From Neopestalotiopsis rosae (Eukaryota > Ascomycota > Sordariomycetes > Amphisphaeriales > Sporocadaceae): a DNA stretch of 64,000 bases. The DNA is taken from positions 868,001-932,000 of the forward strand of contig JALGAS010000005.1 of NCBI GenBank assembly GCA_023078685.1, in the 5' to 3' direction. The notes below the pieces were generated by a model, which searched no databases, was not told the DNA's origin, and worked only from the letters and a program-made list of their open reading frames with translations. How positions within the stretch are numbered: position 1 is the stretch's first letter; each line of letters opens with the position of its first letter. The position numbers and the translations under genes were made by a program. Shown here piece after piece: positions 35,126-47,031 of the stretch.

Positions 35126-35694
35126 GAATATTGCACACCGTCGGAAAAATGATCCTCTTGCGTCGGATTTGCTTGACCAATATCAATAATATTGCATCCA
35201 TCGACTGTTCACCCACCAAACAGAGTCAACAGATAGCATGTGGGCCGTCCCTGGTGGATGCCCTGTCACGTCCCTACAGTTCAAAAGGACTTGAAGAAGT
35301 AGAAGAACCAAGATGGCGAGGCATACATGATTACCACAGAGTGTGATTTGGTCCGCGCACCAGATTGCCTTGCGTAAGCGAACCAGTCATTTATTCAGAA
35401 AACTAGCTATGAATATACCGCATGTCTGCAGCGGCCAATTATGGGCTACCCCAACTAAGGACTGGACGACACGCAGTAACATCCGCCACCACCGTGCCAC
35501 ATAAGGCATTTTACTTGCTCCTCGGAGTTCTCAGCTAATCTCAAGACTCGGTCCTCATCCTGAAGTCAAGTTCCGGGATATCCTACCCATCTCAGTGGAA
35601 CAAACTATATCATGCCGCAGCAGACTATCGGCGCGCGTTAAAGCTCCTCTAGCCCACGACCACTCTTAGAGGGAGAGGGAGTCCCGGATTGGTG
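35126..35694. other. Shared divergent promoter
   Basis: 569 bp between the divergent membrane-anchor and trypsin-like genes. No gene seen. Confidence 0.45.
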
Positions 35695-37819
35695 ATGGAA
35701 CGGTCAACGATGGAATTAGCTCCGCCACGGCTAGAGCCTAAATCGAAAGAAGTGCAGAGTACAAATTCAACTGTACGGGGCACTGCATCAAGTACGGTCA
35801 GAAAATTGAATGAAATGCTCAACACTCTGTTGAAGTTGAAGGCTCCTCGACATGATCCGGAGGCGGGGTGCTACGCTTTGAGCCAAACAAGCGGACACAA
35901 GCACCCGGAAGAAGCGTCAAAGAGACCCTGCCGTGAAGCAAAGCCAGCGGAACATCAGCATAATGAACTTTCTGGCATCGAAGTCCCCCCAGAATCGAGT
36001 CACCAATCAGATACGACTTACGCTTCTACTCGGAGTCCATCTAATTCTAGCAATACATCCGCTGAAGCGGATAATAGCCTGGACGTATATTCCGACTTAT
36101 CTAGCGAACAGTCGATCGTCCGCGGCCACGATTTGCAAGAGTTAGAGAAAGGGTTCGTGGCAGCACCCAGATTTCAGTTGAACCCGACCCAAAATGAAGA
36201 TTGGGAGGTGATCAGAGCGCGATTGGACGACGCATTACAGCATCTTTTCGAGCCGACACCCGGACAAGAGTATATACTCACCAGAGAATTCTGGCTCGCC
36301 GGGGAAATCGGGTTCAGCCCTTGCCCCGACTGTGATCATCATATGTGGCCATGAGTCTTATAAATCGCAGCTGCTAAAAATCCTAAAGAATCAACCTTGG
36401 CTAACCACAACCAAATATCGATGGAGGGTGATTGTCGACAAGATCGAGAATCTTAGCAATCTACATGACTCTGGACAGATTTCTGGACAGATTTCTGGAC
36501 AGATTACTGGCCTCACGATAGGACTGTTTACTCTTTTGCTGTCACTGATCGGGGCTTGTGTGACCGTCATAGTGAACTTTCGAAGATTTTGGTATTGGTG
36601 GAGATCCAGGAGATCTGCAAGGTTGGGCTCTGCTCGCTCTGGGGATTTGTATATTGAAAGTTTGCCGATTGGTCTTGGAGAGATTGAGTTATCCACCGCT
36701 CCATTCCATACTCTGATGTGTAGGCCATTTCTTCTTGTTGGACAGTCCAATCTAGTGTGTTGGAGATGCTGATCGATCACAGCTGGCTCGCTGCACAGAG
36801 AAGAAAGCGATACAAACTCAAATTCAGAACATGCCGTCAATCAAAATTCACATTTGGCCCGAAATACACCGCACCCCGCCCTGGTTTCCACTCTTTCAAC
36901 TGATTCGGATCGCTGTTTGGAAGTGCTTGTTCCGATGGAGGTTTTACCTTCTGCCGCAAGTGGTTGTGGGCGTTTCGTGCAGGCTCTATCGGCATCGCTG
37001 AGTTTTACCATCGGCGGTATGTTTCTTATTGATGATGTTGCCTTTGGACTCACAACACAGCATTCTCTACGAGATATGGTAGAGAGCCTGAGAGACGAGA
37101 ACAAGGAGGCGATGCGACGGGATAAACGAGGTGGGACTGTGCACACTGTAAATCTTGCGGAAGGGGGCTCGACTCAACAACAACGACAACAGACTGTCAT
37201 CTCTGAACCCGCTGTCACCGAAGAGAAACGCAGAGTCATCATGCCTCCGATCAATATGCGCCAAGATGATATCCGGTCCCAGCTCGACTGGTCACTCATT
37301 GCATTCGATGACGAGGAGATCCATGATCTTGGCAACACAATATTCGTACCAAATCAATTCAGAAGCATATCTATATCATCCGTCGTTCCCACGAGTGAAT
37401 TCGAAGATAACGAGGTCTTGATTACAGCCGGGAAGAGTGGCTTGGCATATGGCTGGCTAAGAAGTTCTCCAATCAGTATGCAAACACAAAATGGAGTGGT
37501 TGAGGCAAGGCAAATCATCCTTGAGCGGCCTCTAGGTACGATAACACAAGGCAACGTGTGCTTCAAGAAGCTAACATTCTTAGTCCCTGGCGACTCGGGT
37601 TCCTGGGTACTGAAAGACGAGAAACTCTACGGGCACATTTTTGCAAGACGCACTCTCTCGCCGATTGCTTATATGCTGCCAATAGAAAGCATCTTGAAAG
37701 ACATCCGCTGGTGTTTGAATGCCAAGAGTATTAAGCTCGTTGGTGGTGATGAGATCTACGAAAATAACAGCAGATGCGTTTGTGAAGATGTTGAGATAGA
37801 ACAAGGTTATGACGAGTAA
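35695..37819 (+). CDS. Cys-motif, membrane-helix and trypsin-like protease-domain protein, apparent frameshift
   Basis: Three reading segments. 35695..about 36351 is a disordered N-terminus ending in FWLAGEIGFSPCPDCDHH. About 36353..36719 follows in the next frame (LLKILKNQPW, three SGQI repeats, then a membrane helix GLTIGLFTLLLSLIGACVTV). Intron 36720..36782 leads to exon 36783..37819, a chymotrypsin-like domain with His in GLTTQHSL, Asp in QLDWSLI and Ser in VPGDSGSWVL, so the triad looks intact. The first two segments differ by one base and stop at TGA 36352..36354; no canonical intron joins them. Either a point frameshift disrupts the gene, a sequence error is present, or reading continues by +1 slippage. 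Trypsin-like domains occur in fungal NLR-linked proteins; a defence or self-recognition role is inferred only. Confidence 0.6.
36470..36505 (+). repeat. 12-nt coding repeat, three units
   Basis: tctggacagatt occurs three times in tandem (36470, 36482, 36494) and encodes SGQI repeats just before the membrane helix of the trypsin-like gene. Copy number may vary between strains. Confidence 0.9.
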
Positions 37820-37886
37820 TGTGATTCATTAGTGGGTTGCGAATATTCACGTAGCTATATAGGTGCTTAGGTGGATCTACAATAAG

Positions 37887-39895
37887 TCAACCACCCATAG
37901 TCTCCCTCTCCATGTCGATACATCTGGGTCGGACAAAGTTGAGAAATACCGCTCGAAGACCCTTTCCCTCGCCCCAAGCCTGCATGAGGGTCTCTCGGTC
38001 CCTCGTCACCATCTCTGCGTACATTTTCATAAATGGCCCACCTGACGAGAACCATTTGATAGCTCTATTGAACAACTCTTCAGACAGAGTCACGTCGCCA
38101 TCCTCTAGAACATGGATGCACGCTAGTACGGTCCCCGATGCATGGGCTCTTGTGACCTGACTTCGCTCCGCCGGCGGCCCGGCCAGGACATGAACCTCGG
38201 TTCGGCTCAGCAGGTCCTTCGCTATCATACGTTCATCATCGTGATGCTCGTTGTTGTGAAAAAGCACGAGCGCGTAATCAAAAAGCATGCCAATGAGCAG
38301 CGGAGACGCAGGTTCCAGCTCTTCTTCTCCACGCGCGATCACGGCCTGGAACCTGGCCTTGAGATTCTTCGAGGGGAACAATGCCGGAACTTTCCAGTAC
38401 CAATAGTTGTTGCCCCATGCGAGTAAGACGGTGGGATGATCCAGACCAATCTTCTCCTCCAAGCTGTCTGCTGCAGCAATTGAGCAGTACCGCAAGACGC
38501 GCTCGATCAGGCCCGGTTCTCGCTTGCTCATCTCGACGAGGGCCAAGATCAGTCGCGGTAGCGGATTCAGAGACCCCGGGTGCTCTTCGGTCAGGTACTG
38601 GTTTGCTGCGTGGCCGTGGTAGCGCATGAACACACGGAGCAATTCGAATTCGTCATCGCGGGCAAGAACGCAAATATCGTATGCTTTTCGTAACAACAAC
38701 CAGAAACCCATGAGAAGCTTGGGATGCAGTGTAGACCAGATCCCATTCATGCCGTCAAAGATTGTGTTGAGCGTGCTATAGGCACTGATGACGTCTCCTT
38801 TTACCATCTGGTGCATGGCGTAGATTGATAATGTCTCGAGGGCGAAAAAGTCCAGCACTCCGTTTGAGCCGGCTTGGTGGTGCATGCCACGGATGGTGAA
38901 GGGACCGTGCCGCCAACCGTGGCTGTCAAACTGCGCGCGCGTGTAGACCTTGGAAGCGTGGAGGCTGAGTTCTTGCGTTCGCAGGGCATCAGGACTTCTG
39001 ATGCGTGTTATTTGGCCTGTAGTGGGGGCAGCGACCCTTCGTGCTCGAGAGCTACCGCTCGGACGGAGCGCAGCATCAGAGAGTTCGCAGCCTTTGGACC
39101 TATTCTTTCGCCAATTCCACCGTCTTAGAAAACGATGCTTGTACATTTTTTTCCTGCATATGGTCAGATGCCAATTCTCATCCACTTATATATCGGTCGC
39201 GATACTTACGTAGCGTGGAAGTTGTGAACTTGTGACATGATCTGTATGACGCGCTCCAGGCTGAGACACTGCTCCATGTAGAGCTCGTACAGAACTGGCT
39301 TGATAACCTCCCATTCGTCATCTTTGTACACCCGTTTTTTATGCTGGACTAGGCCTGCTCGTTTCGACGGAACAAGGCTTATTTGATTTGGGTGCTCCCA
39401 ATCCGACTGCTGGATCTTACGGCTTTGAGATTGTTCGTCAGCGCTCTCGGTCTGCCGAGGCTCAATGGGTGTAGGCTTTGTCTCATCTGTTGGAAGAACA
39501 GGAGGTTGTGGAATGGTATTGCCCATTGTCGCTTGTCTCACTACCAGCTCCGGAGACTGGTGAGATTCACATTTTCCTAGTGGCAAGTTCGATGGCTGTA
39601 GGAATGGCTCTTTTCCGGAAACTTCATAAGGCCGCATACATATTTGTGTAGACGGATAAACCTGCCGACCTAGCTTTTGATCAGTGCGATGTGGTAAAGA
39701 GGTACACTCCGATGTATCCATAAACTTGACGGAGACGACATCTTGATGCACTATCTTCATCCCATCTGCAGTAAGCAATTCTATGGTGACCGTTCTGAGA
39801 TCATCTTTATGTTGTACATCTCTCCTGTAGCCTCCTCTATTAGCTGCAAAATGCCCTGTCCCATTTTCAGTGGGTGAATGTGGCTTGGCGAGCAT
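37887..39895 (-). CDS. Clr5-domain protein
   Basis: Two exons, 39895..39210 and 39153..37887, total 1953 nt and 650 residues. The intron splits a Clr5 domain at about residues 200-245: DDEWEVIKPVLYELYMEQ, then a VIQIMSQVHNF helix, joined to KKMYKHRFLRRWNWRKN. This matches the pattern of a tryptophan start, a middle helix and a final K-x-Y-k-x-r-l-x-x-W-x-x-x-K-N. The preceding about 195 residues are polar and probably disordered. The 400-residue C-terminal part is helical without a named domain (LDFFALETLSIYAMHQMVKG, RYHGHAANQYL). Clr5 proteins in fungi are a variable family; S. pombe Clr5 acts in silencing, but orthology is not implied. It is convergent with the protease gene. An upstream extension to 39970 lacks an ATG. 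Confidence 0.75.
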
Positions 39896-42229
39896 TTCTA
39901 GTATTTTGAAGGATATGATTGGGCGCAACGAAGGCTGTATGACTAGTTGTTTCGCTGTCTGCAACTTCAAATCTCATCGCAAAGTCATTGTATTAATACA
40001 GAAGCAATGGGGTTATGCAATTTAAAAAAACCTCCAAATGGCTTCCTGCACTAGTCAAAAGTCGCCTTGGCTGCATCGCTCCTACAGGGCAGAATTCTCA
40101 GCTCATATAAGGCTACCAGGGGCAGGCCACGCTATTGTGACTCTCGAGGTCATATATTTAGCCAAGGGTGCCCACTTCTCTTCCATTGTTGGTTGCTACC
40201 ACGCTAGTGACCCTGGATCCAAAGGTTCCAATTCAACCTTGCCTTTGGAGCACTGAGAGCAGCAGACTGCCCAGGTGAGCCACCCCGTTTTCAGCGGCCC
40301 CTCTAGAGAAGTGGGAAGTGGGGTCGGGCGGAAGAATCCCAGTCGATACTAAGTATAGTGATTGGGATGGAGGGGACTGTGGTTGCAGGCCACAGTTCAG
40401 GGCTTGGTTGCAAATGCTAGTCAACCAATTGTCTTGGTAATGGCCAGGGAATGATGAAATCAAAGCATGGAATCTGCTTAAATTATGATGCTACTCGGAG
40501 CTCCTTGTTATGTAGATCGATTAAACCTACTCTCGAAGTTTAACTACATACATATAGCTATCAGGTGAGAGATAGCTATCGCTGCAGGAACATAGCAAAG
40601 ACTCAAACCAAAAGTTCATCATAAATTTAAATTAAAGGTGCGACAAGCTGAAATATCAGCGAATAAGAGTCCGTTTCAGCACACCATCTGTGGAGCAATG
40701 CCATGGTAATCCCAGCACTCGACATCTTATATTGATCAAATGTTATATGTTTTGGAGGATCTGATTGACTTTCCGGCTGTAGAAGTCTAATGTCAATCCA
40801 TCGCGATGATTCTCCTTGAGAGCTTCAATAGCTGTGAATGTAATCGTGCATCAGCTACACAACGGCTCTGTCCAGCGCGTTCGATCACAGAATGCAATTG
40901 GAAGATCCGAGATGCAATATCGCACAACCATATCGTTAAGGCACACCCTGCCAATATAACTAGTTAATAACTTTACTTTCCCCATTGTAACCTGTTAGCT
41001 GCATGCTTCTCGGATGCTCCATCATTAAGGGTGTTAAGCAGAGAGTCACGTGCAAGGAACGGTTCGAATATCTATCTAAAGACTATCTAATCAACGAAAT
41101 GCAAATGGTCGATGAAATGTGCATCCGCGAGTGATCCGAGAGGAGTCAAGATACCAGCTAGGGCCTGGGCCTTTGCCAGCTTCCAATCAGGGACACTTGC
41201 AGTGAATTATTACTCATGGTTTACTAAGTTGTTTCGTGAGCGCAGGAAAAATCCCAAAGGTCCAGTCTCACTATTTTGGATCGAAACAACCAACTTTTGG
41301 ACAGGAATGATTGAAGCAAAATGGGGCTGACGCACTTATCCCAGTGGGGAAGACCACTGGAAACAAGAAGCCAACACCCAAATCGCAGGTAGACACATAC
41401 CCAAGAACACAAGCTTGGAGGTAAGGCCGGCACATCTGCTGTCGACAAAAGCAAGACGGCCCTATGATATCTCGCAACCGCCGGCTAGTCGGATAAGACG
41501 CGGTCGGCACGGACTATCACGATACGTTCAGAAACAAATGGGCACACTGCGCCATCTCCCGGGTCGGCCGCCTTCCAGCGCAATGGTGAGATCCCTTTGG
41601 TTTGTATCCAAAGAGGTTGAGCAAAAAGAAAGACGGGTGCGACCATGGTCCCAGGTTCCCGCTCGGAAGCTACGCGATCACCATCTCAATGGTTTGATGG
41701 GGCCCCCAGCCACCTCTTTCCACCCAAAGAGATGTGTGAGTCCGGATCCTCACGGGTCTGAAAGACCACTGTTCACTACTGCGGCTTTGTCCCAACTCAG
41801 ACCCCCCTCGCCTTGCTCAGAATACATGGACGTCCAACCTGTGTGGAAAACTCCGCACCTGTACTACCGACTGTAGGCATTCAAGACTGGGCAGCGGCAT
41901 CGACAAGCCACTTCCCGCCTCCTAATTGTCACCGTCCTGATGGAAAGAACTTCCTGCGGTGGACCGATGGAAGGGTGAGGATGCAACAATTAAGCATTGA
42001 GAAGCGGCCTGGAGCTTCACGCTGTCGCTCGGGTCGAAGAGGTGGTATAGAAAGATAAAAAGGTCTGGTGGTACGCCCGTCTATAAGATGAAGATCTAGG
42101 CGCCCCGTCTGTAAGATAAAGATCTGGGTTCGGCTCGTACTGCGGCCTCGGGGTAGCGTTCCAGGCTGTGATTTGCTATGCCCGAGACCCGGCCTCGTAG
42201 GCGCGCAAGGGGAGATGACTGTCCAGGTG

Positions 42230-43500
42230 GGATTCCCCGGTTTCTTATCCCTCTGTTGGCACTCGTGGAATGCTTTGATGGCGATTTGGCCGAGAACGGT
42301 GATGGTTTGGTGATCTAGTGGAGAGACGAGCGGTCAGTTTATTGTTCGACAATCATGGGCGATTGAATCGTTTGAACTCATAATGGGGTTTAGCTCCAGC
42401 GCTGATAGGCGTTGTGTATGAAAATTGGAGTGGGTCCCAAGGTTGATAAACGAATGAATGAATAGTAAAATAACGATAGAGGGCATGGTGGGTGATGAGC
42501 GGCGTAAGGATTTGCTTACAAGAGAAATGAAGAGAACACTAAGTCTTTGGACGATGGCAATGCTGAAATATGCATAAGTCGGGAGGGAATCGAAACAGTA
42601 GTGTCGGTCTGGAAAGAAGAATATAAATGGTATGAAGTAGAAGCTGTAATGGATTCAAGATGAAAATATTCAAGATGCAAGTGAAATGAAGCGGGAGAAA
42701 CTGGATAAATGACGCGCGCAACGCGTCGCAACATGACAAGTACGCGTTTGATGCAAGGTGGAAGACTCTGCCATGAGCAAACGCTGAGGCACGTGAAGGG
42801 GAGAAAAATCAATGAGGGGGCGATTGGGCACGGGTGGGCAAAATGAGCTTCGAGTGACCAGTGGGTTGTGTTGAACCATTCGCGAGAAGCTTGACATGTG
42901 CTACTGGGACAACCGATGACGAATAGCACAAGACTTGACTCACATGAGAATATGGAAGAATGAGGAAGTCTGAAGCTTGCAGACTGAGCTAGAATGAGTG
43001 TGTTAATACGCTGATCTGATAATAAGAAGAGGGAGAAAAGGTTCGCATCTGAGCAGAGAAGAGTTTAGGTAAAGGCAAGACTTCGAGGTGCTGATGAGCT
43101 GAATAACAAAGAGCTAAGCACCCGGCTGTGGCCAGACAGGAAAATTCTGGGCTTGGAGGGCGACGAAAAAAAATTGAGTTGGCAAAGGGGAAGCTTGGGC
43201 GATTTGTTCGCAAACGAGCCGCGCAAGTCTCGCGAACGGGCTTCGACCAACCACACTTCACATGATTGTCGTGATTGTTGTCTCTGGCGCTTGGGTCTAG
43301 TGAGGAGGAAATGAGGGGAACCAATGACATGCCTGAAGTCTTTTGAATACTTACCGATGTAATGAAGGAGTGTGTTCGAAAGGAAAAGGAAGAAAAGGAA
43401 GAAGAACAGGTTGAAGGGGAAACAGACATTTGGAGTTGCCTGTGGTGTGGTGCGGTTGCGAATAGAGGCAGTATTTAGGAAGCAGGGCTGATTTATAGCT
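42230..43500 (-). ncRNA. Candidate spliced CT-rich transcript (non-coding or long leader)
   Basis: On the minus strand TATAAAT (43497..43491) precedes a leader with an ATG at 43429. A frame of 25 codons then reaches a consensus donor CG|GTAAGTA at 43354, with a pyrimidine-rich CTCACTAG acceptor 58 nt later. Two further strong donor/acceptor pairs follow (a GTGAGT donor near 42943 and a GTAAGC donor near 42519, the last with a CCACTAG acceptor). The spliced product I can build has only a 37-codon frame from the first ATG. It could be a non-coding RNA, a gene with a long uORF-bearing leader, or chance. Exact ends unknown. Confidence 0.3.
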
Positions 43501-43944
43501 GGCCAAGCTGAAGCACAGACCTACAGCTGATTCTATGCGCTGCAGTCAAGCTCGCGCGGGCTGGTTGATTCTACCAGCTGTCGGCTCTTTGTGACCAGCT
43601 TCGGCGTTTGCAATTGTTCTTGTGCCTGAAGCTACAAGTTCACGCCAGCTGAACGCATGTCTGTGACGCATTTCCGAGCCCCAGGTGCGCGTCTGTCACG
43701 TTTGATCATTCGTTGATTCGTCTTATTCCATGGATCTGGGCCGCGGCACTTGGGAGGCAAAGTTGAACGCAGCACTATTAATGACTACTTCATTTCCTAT
43801 GTCGCGTATTTGAGATGCCAGTAACATCAGGTTGCATCAAAAACAAATAGAACTTGATTTGCTTGTGGGAATGAAAGTATACCTCGGAAGCGAAAAAGAG
43901 TCAATAGAGAAAGGAAATGCCAAAAAAGAGCAATGACTCTGGTG

Positions 43945-44060
43945 TTCGTGTGAATCGAACTTGAGCCCCCTAACAAAGATCCTCTCGTCTGATCATAGGA
44001 TATTCACTTTTCACCTGGGTGGCCACTGCACTCGAGAGCTTACCGCTCGGCCATTGGACC
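43945..44060 (-). pseudogene. Decayed tRNA-like sequence
   Basis: The minus strand has a perfect A-box TGGCCGAGCGG (44053..44043) and a B-box core GTTCGATTC (43960..43952). Their spacing of about 90 nt fits a class II tRNA (Ser or Leu) with an intron. However, the T stem and acceptor stem do not pair, so it is not an intact tRNA. It could be a tRNA pseudogene or the head of a short interspersed element. Confidence 0.4.
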
Positions 44061-44242
44061 TTTGTGACTTGTGGTTGAAGATTTTCCTCTTTTTTGTACC
44101 CATATCCTTTCTGCCGTTCAGCTGCATTGATGTGCCCTGATGCATGATAACCCTTTTTTTCTCATGGAACTTTCGCATTCATGACAATAAGAGACTTTGG
44201 TCAGTAGCCGGACCATCATCTTCGGGTTCTTGGTTGGACATA

Positions 44243-45927
44243 TCAAAGCACGGCACCGCCTTCCTGGTCAGAGTCCTCGTCACTGTCGGCGGGAGCGCTG
44301 TCACTGTCGTCATCCACCTCAGACGTATCGCTGTCACTATCATCTCCCACCTCGGAGACGCGCTGGCTCCATTCACCGCCAACAGAGGTCGCTGAACCAA
44401 AGTCCGAAAGGTCGGAGTCTGACTGGTCAAGTCCATCGTGACTGATGGTGGTGGTGGCGTTATCATCTTCCCCTGTGTATTGTTAGTCATGACGCCACTG
44501 TGATGCAAAGCTGGGGAACCATGATGTTACCAATGTTCAAGTGGGCAACTTGTTGCTCGAGAGATAACAGGCTGCTCGGCTGGTTGTCCGGCGCCATGTC
44601 AACCGATACAGTGATGCCCGTTGTGCTGTCTGGGTGCAACGCCGGGCTCGAAGCGCAAAGATTCACCTGAGCGAGAGCATCTATTCGGATTGACCTCACC
44701 ATATGGTTCAGCACATCCCGTTGATCCCTAAACCCAGGGTCGTTATCTCCCAATGGAAGCAGAGGTGGTCCCCAATTTGGATAGATATTTTTATGAGTCC
44801 CAGGTTCGACTACACCTAGTGGGTGGTGTCGAATGTACAGATGACAGCAGTAGCAGGCAGGCTTACTGCAGCTGATATAGCGGTCTCCGTCCATAAACTG
44901 CAACCGATTCCTGTAGAAGTACTCGAGAACCTGGATTTCTGCATGTACGAATGGCTTGAAAGTGTCAGACTTGTACTGTTTGATCACTTTGTCTCGCATG
45001 TGCAACTTGTGATCTAAGACTTTCAGTTTGTTCGTGTACTCGGACAGCCTGGCATCGCCCGCTGGTAGCATGCGACCAAGCATGGGCTCCAATGTGGCCT
45101 CAACAGACTTCGGTGGACGCGGAACGCTTCTTACAACGGGAATACTGCACACAAAATATCTCTCGAACAGTCTTTCCATGTGGTGTGCATCTCTCAAAAT
45201 GTGTGTCGGCGCTCGCACATGATGTGCCAAGCGTCCAAAAAGGTGCTTTGCATCTCTGAAAGCGAGAAGTCTGGGCGACTTTTCCGACTCGCCTTCTAGC
45301 ATCTCGCATCTCTCGTCCAGAATTCTTCTTTCTGGAGCATGCCGAAGATCGTATGCTATCAAACACAATTCAATTGTGTCTTCGATGTGCAGACTTTGCA
45401 GCCAACCTTTCAGTCTGATATCTGTTTCGGGTTCAGTTTGCGTGGTTGAATCATGATACTGGAGTTGATTTACCTTCAGATTGACCTTGCTCTTGCAAGT
45501 ACTTGGCGCATTTCGCAATAGACTTGAAGAGTAAATGAGCTTCCTTTTTAATTCTTTGACAGCCAAACTCAATGCACTTCATGATGAAGTCCCGCTCAGC
45601 CTCAAGACGCAAAGGTGGACTCAAGGCCAAGAAAGCTTGAACGTCTTTCAGAACATCCTCTACGAAGTTCACGATTTTGGAAGTGGTTTGGTTGGAGGCA
45701 ACCCAAACATTGTAGCGATCTTCAAGTTCTTCTGGACAGATGGCAGACGTTGATTCTCCGCCTTTGATATGGTCACAGAGATACGCTATATTGTTGAAAA
45801 ACTGTCTTCTTATCGATTGTTGGGAGCGGTCATCCGCTGGCCCAGGAACGTGCTCCCCTCTGGTCTTTCCAAGGGCCCACAACAGTATCAGTGGTTCGTA
45901 GAATCTCTTCACCAGACTTGTCGACAT
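44243..45927 (-). CDS. OTT_1508-like zinc-dependent deaminase-fold protein with acidic tail
   Basis: Three exons, 45927..45474, 45421..44531 and 44472..44243, total 1575 nt and 524 residues. An N-terminal helical region of about 200 residues is followed by the deaminase core. This has His-Ala-Glu at about 311-313 (FVHAEIQVLEYF) and a Cys cluster SKPACYCC at about 337-344, which together form the zinc site and proton-shuttle Glu of the cytidine-deaminase fold. The pattern matches the OTT_1508-like family described by comparative genomics as likely nucleic-acid or nucleotide deaminases. The last exon codes a very acidic Asp/Ser/Glu tail (VDDDSDSAPADSDEDSDQ), which resembles tails of chromatin or nuclear proteins. 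Skipping the last intron would give a shorter end. Substrate unknown. Confidence 0.78.
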
Positions 45928-47031
45928 GATGAAGGAGTTGGAAATAGTTGATTTGGAAAATGTTGTGTATTAGACGAAGTGTAAGTAGGGCTTGGCCGTG
46001 ATGATTAAGAAGATCAAAACTCAATTCCAGAAACCGTTGTCTAGTAGTTCGCAATGAGTATTTAGGCTGCTCATCCATTTGACTACTTTCGTGGACTGAT
46101 TATATTGGAAACCAAGATATGGAGCTAACACAATACCCCGAGCTATTTGCCCAAATGCCAGCCCTCTTTGAAGTCAGGTCGCAAAAGTGGTGGGCCTCCT
46201 TCCAAGCTGCATGCGACAGTCATAGACGTCTGGCAGCCCAAGCCAATCGCATTTGGGGAACTCCTCAGAACTCAATCGAACACCTAGTCGGACCCAGGTG
46301 CACAACGTTTGGCCGTGTCTGATTATGTTGTACTCCGTGAAAAGAATCAGTGGTTGGTCCTCTTTTAAAACGCGTGCGCGCGACTCTGCCAATAAGTATC
46401 CATGGTTGCAAGGGTCCGGGGCTGACAGAATTCAAAAGAAGTGTCATCGGCATCCCGAACACGGCAAGAAGTCTTGATTCGCACGGTCATTCTGCCACAA
46501 ACGCCGATGTGGCATCTCGGCATCTGGGCTCAGCCAATCAAAAATGGTGGGCCGACGATGAGAACACTGTCATTCCTATCGCATTGGCGAATGAGTAAGA
46601 TTTGGGCCCTGGCGCATGAGGCTTCGTTTACGCGACGCGATACGATTTCTTCAATTGATTGATCATATGCGAGAGTCTTACCAAAAGTTCGAGGATTACT
46701 CCAGATGCCTGCTTGCAAGCACCATACGAAGGGCGGTGAGCTAAGATGCCAGAGTTTTCTCTCTTTCGTTATAGTATCAATTCGAATCTAGAAGAATAAT
46801 CCCAATGCGCAAATGCGTCATGAAGATACTTGGGTGTATCTTACGCCTTGAATGAACCTTATATTATATCAAGACTTTGAATAACGGCGTCTTACATAAC
46901 TACCTAGGTAGACACTCTTCAACGATAGTCGCATTGTCTATCCAGAAACTTACTTGCTCTGCAAACAGCACTGAATATCATCTTCAAATCAAATCCAGAC
47001 AATTGCATCATATCATCGTCCAGTGGCTCAA
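45928..47031. other. Divergent intergenic region, no gene seen
   Basis: 1.1 kb between the deaminase and zinc-finger genes. Small frames on both strands near 46119-46700 lack motifs. Confidence 0.45.

Larger units (their letters stand above)
39896..44242. other. 4.3 kb without a convincing protein gene
   Basis: The largest gap in the window. 40000-42000 shows only short, motif-free frames on both strands. 42200-43500 (minus) has a TATA box, CT-rich sequence and a series of good splice sites without a long coding frame, listed separately. 43945-44060 holds a decayed tRNA-like sequence. The rest shows nothing I can support. Confidence 0.45.

Noticed and set aside
42516..42929. Minus-strand frame of 137 codons as a protein gene
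   Set aside because: CT-rich composition gives Ser/Leu/His strings; ends exactly at a splice donor and is better explained as part of a non-coding or leader exon.
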